Positions 1 through 6,522 of a DNA stretch of 64,000 bases are shown piece after piece; position 1 is the stretch's first letter, and the number at the start of each line of letters is the position of its first letter. The notes below the pieces were generated by a model. The model saw nothing but the letters and a program-made list of their open reading frames with translations. It ran no database searches and had not been told where the DNA came from. The translations under genes were made by a program, and so were the position numbers. The stretch is from NCBI GenBank assembly GCA_910584845.1, contig CAJUDH010000012.1, positions 39,880-103,879 of the forward strand. Reading direction: 5' to 3'. The DNA comes from an uncultured Lachnospiraceae bacterium (lineage in GTDB: Bacteria; Bacillota; Clostridia; Lachnospirales; Lachnospiraceae).

Positions 1-78
1 CTTATCCATGGACTTTTTGGAACGGAAAGCCTCCAGCACCGCATTTCTTCCCTCTATGGACATTTCCCGGTATCTCAT
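1..78 (-). CDS. rlmB: 23S rRNA 2'-O-methyltransferase RlmB (TrmH family), N-terminal 26 residues
   Basis: Only the first 26 codons lie in the window; the gene runs off the left edge. The N-terminus carries IEGRNAVLEAF, the opening of the substrate-binding domain of SpoU/TrmH-type methyltransferases that 2'-O-methylate G2251 of 23S rRNA. Its ATG overlaps the TGA stop of mrnC in an ATGA arrangement, so the two are translationally coupled. The order cysS-mrnC-rlmB is common in Clostridia and supports the call. The catalytic SPOUT knot is outside the window, so the call rests on the N-terminus and on gene order. Confidence 0.8.
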   Translation of the reverse strand, partial: MRYREMSIEGRNAVLEAFRSKKSMDK

Positions 79-545
79 GACAATTCCCCCATTTTTACCA
101 GCCCGTTGTGTATCAGTTGCAGCAGCCGCCCGTTGCGCCCGGCCAGGTACAGGTACCCTACCAAGGCTTCCAGCCCGGTAGCCATCCGGTAGTCAATCAT
201 CTTGGCGTGCTTCGCCATGGTAGCAGACTTGGCGTTGCGCCCCCTCCGGTAAACGGCAAGCTCTTCCTGCGTAAGCTCCTCCAGCAATAGCCGGGCCATG
301 GTTGCCTGGCTTTCCGCTTTTACCAGGCCCGCGCTCCTTTTGTGCATTTTATTGACCTGCTGGTTGCCCCGGTTTACAACCCGGGTGCGGATCAAAACTT
401 CATAGACCGCATCCCCGATGTATGCCAGCACCAAGGGGGAGTAGCTTTGTATGTCTACGTCCTTAAGCTGTAACGCCCAGGCCATCCGCCCCCAACTGCC
501 TTCCGGGAAAAAGTCCTGCTGCCCCCCGGTCATGCCCGTTTCCAC
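75..545 (-). CDS. mrnC: Mini-ribonuclease III (MrnC)
   Basis: This 156-residue protein matches the RNase III catalytic domain without the double-stranded-RNA-binding domain, as expected of Mini-III, which trims 23S rRNA precursor ends in Gram-positive bacteria. The segment LVLAYIGDAVYEVLIR near residues 38-53 is the family signature with its acidic metal ligand, and MRLL-type helices and the GLEALVGYLYL segment near residues 123-133 supply the second acidic cluster. The start is a GTG seven bases after AGGGAGG and overlaps the cysS stop by 16 bases; a later in-frame ATG (residue 21) is possible. The gene ends overlapping the rlmB start. It belongs to the ispF-cysS-mrnC-rlmB translation and RNA-processing run. 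Confidence 0.9.
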   Translation of the reverse strand: METGMTGGQQDFFPEGSWGRMAWALQLKDVDIQSYSPLVLAYIGDAVYEVLIRTRVVNRGNQQVNKMHKRSAGLVKAESQATMARLLLEELTQEELAVYRRGRNAKSATMAKHAKMIDYRMATGLEALVGYLYLAGRNGRLLQLIHNGLVKMGELS

Positions 546-1951
546 TTAACGCCCTCCCTGGTATCCTCCAAAAGGATCCCCATGCCCTGAAGCTTTTGGC
601 GGATAAGGTCTGCCTTGGCAAAATCCTTCCCTTTTCTGGCCTGCTGCCGTTCGGCAATCAAAGCTTCCACCTCTTCGTCCAGGGCTTCCTCTTTCCGGCA
701 GGTAACAATCCCCAATACGCCGCAAAGCTTCTCCAGCATTTCTTTTAAACTGCCTGCGTAAGTTTTGCTGCTTTTTTCCGACACGGTGGAATTGCTTAGC
801 TTTACCAGCTCAAAAATGGCGGCTATGGCATCCGCCGTATTAAAATCGTCTTCCATGGCCGCCTCATATTTGGCAACCAGTTCCTTTGCCGTAGCCATAT
901 GCCCCTGCTCCTGGGGGGATTGCTGGCCTGCGTTTGCCTTTCCCCAGGCATCCGAAAGCCTTTCCACTGCCGTCCGGATACGGTCCAGCCCGTTCTTTGA
1001 CGCTTCCATCAATTCGGCGCTGAAATTTAAGGGGCTGCGGTAATGGGCGCTGAGCATAAAAAACCGCAAAACCTGCAGGTCATAACGCTCGCTGATCTCC
1101 CGCACGGTAAAAAAGTTGCCTAAAGATTTGGACATCTTCTGTACATGCCCGTTACTGTCAATATTCAAAAAAGCATTGTGCATCCAATAGGTGGCAAATG
1201 GCTTGCCATTGGCGGCCTCCGACTGGGCAATCTCATTTTCATGGTGGGGGAACACCAGGTCTTCCCCTCCGGCATGGATATCAATCTGTTCCCCTAAATA
1301 TTTTTTTGCCATAACGGAACATTCGATATGCCAGCCCGGGCGGCCCTGGCACCAGGGGGATTCCCAAAAAGGCTCCCCCTCTTTTTTCGGCTTCCACAAT
1401 ACGAAATCCGACGGGTCTTCCTTCCCTTCCTCGCCGGTTACTTTGATCTCACGGAAGCCGGACTGCAATTCATCCAGGTTTTTGTGGGACAGTTTCCCAT
1501 AACCGGGAAATGAGCGGGTCCGGAAATAGACGGTGCCGTCCTGGGCCGCATAAGCGTGGCCCTTGCCGATCAACGCACCTATCATCTCCAGCATGCCGCC
1601 GATCTCCTGGGTGGCCTGGGGATGGGTAGTCGCCGGCTTAACGTTCATGGCCGCCATGTCCTTCTTGCATTCTTCAATATAACGGCTGGAAACCGCCTCG
1701 GAATCCACCCCTTCTTCGATCGCCTTTTGGATAATTTTATCATCCACATCGGTGAAATTCGAAACATAGTTCACCTCATACCCTTTATATTCAAAATACC
1801 GGCGGACTGTGTCAAATACGATCATGGGCCTGGCGTTGCCAATGTGGATATAATTGTATACCGTCGGCCCGCACACATACATTTTCACCTTCCCCGGCTC
1901 TAGAGGCACAAATTCTTCCTTTGCCCTGGATAATGTATTAAATATTTTCAT
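530..1951 (-). CDS. cysS: Cysteinyl-tRNA synthetase
   Basis: A 473-residue class I aminoacyl-tRNA synthetase that charges tRNA-Cys. The HIGH motif appears as HIGN at residues 36-39, the zinc-ligand cysteine of the KMYVCGPTVYNY segment is at residue 27, and the KMSKS loop is present intact (QKMSKSLGNFF). Further zinc ligands are in the CSVMAKKYLG and HHENEIAQSEA segments. Length is normal for the family. The ATG follows AAGGAG closely and overlaps the end of ispF by four bases (ATGA). It is co-transcribed with ispF upstream and mrnC and rlmB downstream, an arrangement seen widely in Bacillota. Confidence 0.97.
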   Translation of the reverse strand: MKIFNTLSRAKEEFVPLEPGKVKMYVCGPTVYNYIHIGNARPMIVFDTVRRYFEYKGYEVNYVSNFTDVDDKIIQKAIEEGVDSEAVSSRYIEECKKDMAAMNVKPATTHPQATQEIGGMLEMIGALIGKGHAYAAQDGTVYFRTRSFPGYGKLSHKNLDELQSGFREIKVTGEEGKEDPSDFVLWKPKKEGEPFWESPWCQGRPGWHIECSVMAKKYLGEQIDIHAGGEDLVFPHHENEIAQSEAANGKPFATYWMHNAFLNIDSNGHVQKMSKSLGNFFTVREISERYDLQVLRFFMLSAHYRSPLNFSAELMEASKNGLDRIRTAVERLSDAWGKANAGQQSPQEQGHMATAKELVAKYEAAMEDDFNTADAIAAIFELVKLSNSTVSEKSSKTYAGSLKEMLEKLCGVLGIVTCRKEEALDEEVEALIAERQQARKGKDFAKADLIRQKLQGMGILLEDTREGVKWKRA

Positions 1952-2508
1952 ATCCCTTCTCCTTCCCTGCCGCTTTTACAGCCAGGGCATTGGGGGCAGC
2001 CCTGCCCTGTGGCCCGGTCGTCATAGCCATAATCCCGCATATCTGCCAAAAGCGCTACCGCCTGGGCCGCAATGCCCTCGCCGCTGCCGGTAAACCCGAG
2101 CCCTTCTTCTGTGGTGGCCTTTACGCTTATCCGGCCTGCCTCCAGATGCAGGGCATCCGCAATATTCTCCGCCATCTGCTGGCGGTAGGCAGCCAATTTA
2201 GGGCGCTGTGCAATAATGGTTGCATCCACGTTTTCTACGATAAACCCCCGCCCTTCCAAAAGGCTGGCCACTTCCCGCAACAGTGCGATGCTGGAAATCC
2301 CTTGATATTTCCCGTCTGTATCGGGAAAATGCTGCCCGATGTCACCCAAAGCCGCCGCGCCTAAAAGCGCATCCATTACCGCATGTACCAGCACGTCCGC
2401 ATCCGAATGGCCCAACAGCCCTTTTTCATAGGGGACCTGTACGCCCCCCAAAATCAGCCCCCGGCCTTCTACCAGCCGGTGGACGTCATACCCTTGCCCG
2501 ATCCTCAT
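1948..2508 (-). CDS. ispF: 2-C-methyl-D-erythritol 2,4-cyclodiphosphate synthase with a Cys-rich C-terminal tail
   Basis: IspF makes the cyclodiphosphate intermediate of the MEP isoprenoid pathway. The start chosen is the ATG giving MRIGQGYDVHR, because AAAGGGGTGG lies just upstream; a longer reading frame starts at 2532 but would overlap the preceding gene. Zinc ligands D8 and H10 sit in GYDVHR, and the LGHSDADVLVHA segment provides the conserved H-S-D-A-D-x-x-x-H motif. The conserved ATTEEGLGFTGSGEGIAAQA stretch gives the CDP-binding part. The family normally ends near residue 157; here about 28 further residues follow, including CPQCPGC, and they overlap the cysS start. The tail may be a run-on of no function. 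Confidence 0.95.
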   Translation of the reverse strand: MRIGQGYDVHRLVEGRGLILGGVQVPYEKGLLGHSDADVLVHAVMDALLGAAALGDIGQHFPDTDGKYQGISSIALLREVASLLEGRGFIVENVDATIIAQRPKLAAYRQQMAENIADALHLEAGRISVKATTEEGLGFTGSGEGIAAQAVALLADMRDYGYDDRATGQGCPQCPGCKSGREGEGI

Positions 2509-2524
2509 GGCTTTCCACCCCTTG

Positions 2525-3451
2525 TCACACAATCATCCGAACTTTTTTCTCAATGCAACGCACGTGGATATCAGTCTGGCTGTAAGCGTTTTCCCCGTCC
2601 ACGTGTACCATCATGGGGGCGTCCACATGGATCCATGCTTCCCGGCAACTATAGTACCGGACCCCGCGGCGGTACCCTCCCTTGCCCAAAAAAGCGTTAA
2701 TCCCGGATATCAGCACCCCTTGTTTGGTAGAATTATGAACCACGCACATTTCCAGCATGCCATCGGCGCCGTCCGCCATGGGGGCAAAACGGAATCCCCC
2801 CCCTTCATAGGGATGGACATGGATGGAAATAAAATAAATATGGTTAAACTCGATTTTTCTCGTGCCGTCCAATATCAGGTAGCCTTTGGGCGGCACCCAA
2901 TGGAGCAGTATTTGAATGCCCAGCAGCAGATAAGCAAGGCGCTTCGGAATCCATGGCCGGAATCCGCTTTTGTTTTGAATTTCCAAAAGGCGGTAGCTCA
3001 CCGCCGCGTCCAGCCCGATCCCGCTGCTGACGATAAACCGGCGGTACCGCGGTTCCTCTTTTTCATAGGACAATACGCCGTAATCCAGCCACATGGGATG
3101 TTCCGGGTTTAAAATCCTTTGCAGGCACCGGACCGGGTTGCGCGGCAGCCGCAGGCCTTTGGCCAGGTCGTTGCCGGCGTCCGTAGGGATAAAACCCAAT
3201 GTAACCGGGGCATCTATAGAAAGCCCGTCCAATACTTCATTGACCGTCCCACATCCGCCTACGGCAATAATCGTGTGCGGGCCTTGGTTTAGCTTGTTCA
3301 AACGCCTGGCAAACAGCTTGGCGTCCCCCGGGGTCCTGGTCATCAAGACCTCGTATTCTACCCTCGTATGCTGCAGATAACGTTCCAGCTTCCTCCACAC
3401 TTTCTCTCCATGACCCCTGCTGGCTCTTGGATTCACGATAAAATGGTACAT
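2525..3451 (-). CDS. Diacylglycerol-kinase-family lipid kinase (DAGK_cat) with altered GGDGT motif
   Basis: A 308-residue member of the DAGK/YegS/BmrU lipid kinase family, which phosphorylates diacylglycerol or related lipids at the membrane. The start is the ATG of MYHFIVNPRASRG, preceded by GGAGG; the NPRASRG segment is the usual N-terminal motif. The phosphate-binding GGDGT motif reads GGCGT at residues 65-69, so the conserved aspartate is cysteine (codon TGT). The second motif is PTDAGND (residues 89-95), also off consensus, although GND is kept. The C-terminal beta-sandwich domain is present, with HVHPYEGGGF and a VHVDGE segment. It lies upstream of ispF. Enzymatic activity is uncertain because of the motif changes. 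Confidence 0.85.
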   Translation of the reverse strand: MYHFIVNPRASRGHGEKVWRKLERYLQHTRVEYEVLMTRTPGDAKLFARRLNKLNQGPHTIIAVGGCGTVNEVLDGLSIDAPVTLGFIPTDAGNDLAKGLRLPRNPVRCLQRILNPEHPMWLDYGVLSYEKEEPRYRRFIVSSGIGLDAAVSYRLLEIQNKSGFRPWIPKRLAYLLLGIQILLHWVPPKGYLILDGTRKIEFNHIYFISIHVHPYEGGGFRFAPMADGADGMLEMCVVHNSTKQGVLISGINAFLGKGGYRRGVRYYSCREAWIHVDAPMMVHVDGENAYSQTDIHVRCIEKKVRMIV

Positions 3452-3557
3452 GGATACCTCCAAAAACACTGCTACCAGAAAGTATAGCATAAAACAAACA
3501 AAATTCCTATCAATATACAATAAATTTTATCCGGATTTGCAGGGCCGTTACGGCCCG

Positions 3558-4214
3558 TCAGCCCAGGGCCTTGCGCCGGACAGGCTTTTGGCCTCCGGCA
3601 TAGTGGAAGCCGTATATAAGGGAATAAATCACATAAGCCAAAACCATGGCACCTACTACGTCAATAGCCGAATGTTGTTTTAAAAACACGGTGGAAAGGC
3701 AGATGGACGCCATCAAAACAAAAGACGCCCGGCGCACCAGAGGCCGGCGGGACAGCACGCCGCTTTTTACCACAGCCAAATGGACGCCTATGGAATTGTA
3801 GGCATGGATGCTGGGGAACACATTGGTAGAAGTGTCCGCCGCATGGACCACGGATACCAAATAGCTGCAAAAATTCTCCCGGGGGTCCACATCCACCCGC
3901 AAATCCGTACCGTTGGGAAAAAAGGTACAAATCAACAGGCTAACGGTCATTCCCGCAAAGAGGAACGTACATAGCCGGTAATACTCCTGCCTGTCAGTAA
4001 AAAAGAAATATAAAACCGCGCCGGAAACATAGAAAAACCACAGCAAATAGGGGATGATAAAGTATTCGTTAAAAGGAATATAATCATCCAGCCTTACATG
4101 CATCACCGCATAATCCCGTGTCACCGTACGCTCCAGGTACATAAACCAGGGCATATAAATAAACGCATAGCCCAGTGCCCATACATGTCCGTACTTTTTT
4201 AACAAGTTTTTCAC
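3558..4214 (-). CDS. PAP2-superfamily integral membrane phosphatase
   Basis: This 218-residue polytopic membrane protein has about six hydrophobic segments and the PAP2 phosphatase motifs. NVFPSIHAYN (PSIH at 134-137) stands for the PSGH motif 2, and KQHSAIDVV, with H181 and D185, is motif 3. Enzymes of this type dephosphorylate lipid phosphates, or in the inositol-phosphorylceramide-synthase-like branch transfer headgroups. The start chosen is GTG at 4214, nine bases after GGAAGG; an upstream ATG at 4280 lacks a ribosome binding site. The gene sits next to a lipid kinase, so the pair may act on phosphatidate or undecaprenyl phosphates, which is an inference. Confidence 0.85.
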   Translation of the reverse strand: MKNLLKKYGHVWALGYAFIYMPWFMYLERTVTRDYAVMHVRLDDYIPFNEYFIIPYLLWFFYVSGAVLYFFFTDRQEYYRLCTFLFAGMTVSLLICTFFPNGTDLRVDVDPRENFCSYLVSVVHAADTSTNVFPSIHAYNSIGVHLAVVKSGVLSRRPLVRRASFVLMASICLSTVFLKQHSAIDVVGAMVLAYVIYSLIYGFHYAGGQKPVRRKALG

Positions 4215-4450
4215 TTGATATCGCCTTCCTATCTTTATTTTAGCTTTTCGGATTATATCACACTCCGAATAAGAGCACAAGTAAGTTTTTAAAATGTTCA
4301 GAAAAGCGTTAGGATTCCTTTATATAACAGCCCTGGCAAAGGCTGGCATGTTCCGTTTTCATTTCCGCAAGAGAAACCCGGCTAATCCGAACCATATCAA
4401 TAGTATATGCCGTCCCTCCGGCAAAAAAACATCCCTAGTTAAAAAGAATC

Positions 4451-4632
4451 CCGTCCGGAAGGCTTTTTGTTCTGCCGGACGGACTTGCGGGCTAACCTGC
4501 ACAACAAAGGGTCCGATGAACCGGACCCTTGCGCCGGAGCGCGTCCGCGTCAACAGACATTCCCCTTAGGCGCGAAGTGCGCATCCCCCGGAGGCTTTTG
4601 CTTTATAGGGCGCAATTTCCTATAAAGCAAAA
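4451..4632. repeat. Cluster of three inverted repeats between the PAP2 gene and tRNA-Met
   Basis: The 450 bases between the PAP2 gene and tRNA-Met hold no gene but three clear hairpins. CCGTCCGG at 4451-4458 pairs with 4475-4482. AAGGGTCCG at 4507-4515 pairs with 4522-4530. TTTTGCTTTATAGG at 4596-4609 pairs with 4619-4632, a perfect 14-base stem with a 9-base loop. The first is followed on the minus strand by GATTCTTTTT and could be a second terminator behind the tRNA. The purpose of the other two is not evident. Confidence 0.7.
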
Positions 4633-4660
4633 AAGGGCATCCATTTTTCTATGAATGCCC
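4629..4660 (-). terminator. Intrinsic terminator of tRNA-Met
   Basis: On the minus strand a perfect 10-base stem (GGGCATTCAT paired with ATGGATGCCC, 4660-4651 with 4644-4635) with a six-base loop is followed at once by six T residues. It begins five bases past the 3' end of the tRNA, where a terminator would be expected. Confidence 0.9.
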
Positions 4661-4665
4661 CTTCG

Positions 4666-4739
4666 TAGCGGAAGGGAGATTTGAACTCTCGACACCACGG
4701 GTATGAACCGTGTGCTCTAGCCAACTGAGCTATTCCGCC
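4666..4739 (-). tRNA. tRNA-Met (anticodon CAT), elongator type
   Basis: A 74-base tRNA reading GGCGGAATAGCTCAG at its 5' end. The acceptor stem pairs GGCGGAA with TTCCGCT, with one G-T pair; the anticodon stem CACGG/CCGTG encloses TTCATAC, which gives anticodon CAT; the T arm is GAGAGTTCAAATCTC followed by CC. The CCA end is not encoded. Initiator tRNAs carry three G-C pairs next to the anticodon loop, which this one lacks. A CAT anticodon could also be tRNA-Ile with lysidine, but the overall body resembles clostridial elongator tRNA-Met. Confidence 0.93.
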
Positions 4740-4785
4740 ATCTGCTTCAATCTTACATAAAACGTTTTTTTGTGACTGCTCTGTT

Positions 4786-4814
4786 AGTATAGCCCCTGTT
4801 CATAAAATTGTCAA
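4786..4814 (-). promoter_or_regulatory. Sigma-A promoter for tRNA-Met
   Basis: On the minus strand the consensus -35 box TTGACA (4814-4809) and -10 box TATACT (4791-4786) are separated by exactly 17 bases, about 45 bases upstream of the tRNA 5' end. This is the strongest promoter visible in the left part of the window. Confidence 0.9.
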
Positions 4815-5068
4815 GAGTTTTTTGAATTTTTTATTTTATGTGATTTTGCGCCGGCCTGGAAATATGTTTTTATTCCGAATAGCCGCGAAAGGCAGGGCCG
4901 GATACCGCCCCGCAAAGCATAGGGAAAAGGGGCGGGCCTTCCCACCGCAGCAACGGCAAAACAATACGCAGGCCCGGCAAAAGCCCCCGACAGCGATACG
5001 GGATTTTTTCGGATGTGGCGCTGGAATTATAAAGGCGCCCGGTAGGCCCCGGCGACATTACACCACAC

Positions 5069-5806
5069 CTATGGCAGCCCAGCACCGGATTCTTGTGGCC
5101 CCGCAAGGGCGGCCCGGATAAATGCCCCGAAGATCATACGGCTGCTTTCCTCCACCTGGTAGTTAAATTCCGGATGCCATTGTACCGCCCACATGAAAGC
5201 TTTCCCCGGGGCATAGACTGCCTCCACCAGCCCGTCCGGCGAAAAAGCCATAGGTGATAAATGTGCCGAAAGCCCCCTCACCGCCTGATGGTGGCAGCTG
5301 TTTACGTTTATTTCGCCCTTCCCCAACAGGCGGCCAAGGGGGCTTGCAGAAACGATGGCGACGCTATGGGCAGGGGCATCATAGGGCGAGGGCTGCCGGT
5401 GCCCGATTTCAGAAGGGCACTGGGCCACAAGGTCTTGGTACAGCGTCCCGCCCAAGGCCACGTTGGCCAGCTGCATCCCCCTGCAAATGCCAAGGGCAGG
5501 CTTGTCCCGGCTGTAAACTTTTTTAAAAAGCCGCAGTTCCATTTCGTCCCTTTCTTCACAGCCCTCCCCGCAAAAGGCTTCCCTTTCGCTCCCATAGCGC
5601 CCCGGGGAAACGTCCGGCCCTCCCGTAAACAAGAATCCGTCCATAGCCTTCGCCATCTGTTCCAAAAGCCCGTCTTCGGAAACCAGCGGAAGCATAACCG
5701 GAAGCCCCCCTGCCTGCAAAATCCCTTTCAGGTATCCGGGCAGCATCCAGTAGCTCTCCCGCCCTTCATCTACCAAAGGCAAAACGCCGATCCATGGTTT
5801 TTTCAC
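5069..5806 (-). CDS. Class I glutamine amidotransferase-like hydrolase (gamma-glutamyl-GABA hydrolase / peptidase C26 type)
   Basis: A 245-residue protein of the C26 family, which includes PuuD-like gamma-glutamyl-gamma-aminobutyrate hydrolases. The nucleophile is C108 in ALGICRGMQLANV, and the catalytic His-Glu pair is H211/E213 in VQWHPEFNY; the conserved NSCHHQAV segment is at 169-176. The start is GTG at 5806, eight bases after AGGGAGG; the longer in-frame extension to 5968 runs through kdpE in another frame and is rejected. It starts 17 bases after the kdpE stop, so it is probably the last gene of the kdpDE transcript. Its substrate is not known, and no polyamine genes are nearby. Confidence 0.85.
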   Translation of the reverse strand: MKKPWIGVLPLVDEGRESYWMLPGYLKGILQAGGLPVMLPLVSEDGLLEQMAKAMDGFLFTGGPDVSPGRYGSEREAFCGEGCEERDEMELRLFKKVYSRDKPALGICRGMQLANVALGGTLYQDLVAQCPSEIGHRQPSPYDAPAHSVAIVSASPLGRLLGKGEINVNSCHHQAVRGLSAHLSPMAFSPDGLVEAVYAPGKAFMWAVQWHPEFNYQVEESSRMIFGAFIRAALAGPQESGAGLP

Positions 5807-5823
5807 TTTCTGTACCTCCCTGC

Positions 5824-6522
5824 CTATTCGATTTTTACCATCCGGTACCCAATGCCTATATGGGTTTGAATGTACTGCGGCGACCCTGGCGCCTTCTCCA
5901 GCTTTTTTCGGAGGGTTGCCATAAATACCCGCAGGGACCCCACATCGTTTTCCCAACTGCCCCCCCAAACACTCTGGGTAATAAATTTATGGGTCAGGAC
6001 CTTTCCCACGTTTTGTGCCAATAGGCGGAGCAATTTATATTCAATCGGCGTCAAATGCATTTCTTCCCCATTTAGATAGGCACAGCCCGACGGGTAGTCG
6101 ATCCGCAGCTGCCCATTGACAAATACGGGCTGCTGGCTGCTGTTGCCCAATATCAGGGCCTGCCTGCGCTGGGTGGCCCTTAGCCTTGCCAGTAATTCCT
6201 CTACGGAGAACGGTTTGGTCAGGTAATCGTCTGCCCCGGCATCCAGGGCGTCTATTTTATCATTATCTTCGCTCCTGGCGCTGATGACAATAATGGGCAC
6301 GTTGGACCACTGGCGCACACGCCGGATTACTTCCACCCCGTCGATGTCCGGAAGCCCTAAATCCAAAAGAACCACGTCCGGGTTATGGGAAGCTGCTTCC
6401 ATAACGGCTGTATTGCCATTGACGGCAACCGTAAAACGGTAATCATGGGCTTTTAATGTGGTTGTGATCAAATTGCGTACCGGCGCGTCATCCTCCACCA
6501 CCAAAACCTGAAAATTCTTCAT
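5824..6522 (-). CDS. kdpE: KdpE-type response regulator
   Basis: A 232-residue OmpR/PhoB-family regulator. The receiver has the acidic pair E10-D11-D12, phosphoacceptor D54 in VVLLDLGLPD and K103 in YLTKPF. A winged-helix DNA-binding domain occupies roughly residues 130-230, ending in QTHIGIGYRMVKIE, the KdpE-type C-terminus. The gene starts inside the end of kdpD (35-base overlap) behind AGGAGGTGA, so sensor and regulator are made together. KdpE normally drives kdpFABC under low potassium or osmotic stress. No kdpFABC is present here, so the likely local targets are the adjacent ktr genes, which is an inference. Confidence 0.93.
   Translation of the reverse strand: MKNFQVLVVEDDAPVRNLITTTLKAHDYRFTVAVNGNTAVMEAASHNPDVVLLDLGLPDIDGVEVIRRVRQWSNVPIIVISARSEDNDKIDALDAGADDYLTKPFSVEELLARLRATQRRQALILGNSSQQPVFVNGQLRIDYPSGCAYLNGEEMHLTPIEYKLLRLLAQNVGKVLTHKFITQSVWGGSWENDVGSLRVFMATLRKKLEKAPGSPQYIQTHIGIGYRMVKIE

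Noticed and set aside
4666..4739. The CAT-anticodon tRNA could be tRNA-Ile2 or initiator tRNA-Met.
   Set aside because: The G-C pairs next to the anticodon loop that mark initiators are missing, and the body fits clostridial elongator tRNA-Met. Isoleucine identity cannot be excluded fully but is less likely.
5807..5968. N-terminal extension of the amidotransferase-like protein into kdpE.
   Set aside because: It overlaps the KdpE winged-helix domain in another frame, while a GTG with a good ribosome binding site lies just past the kdpE stop.
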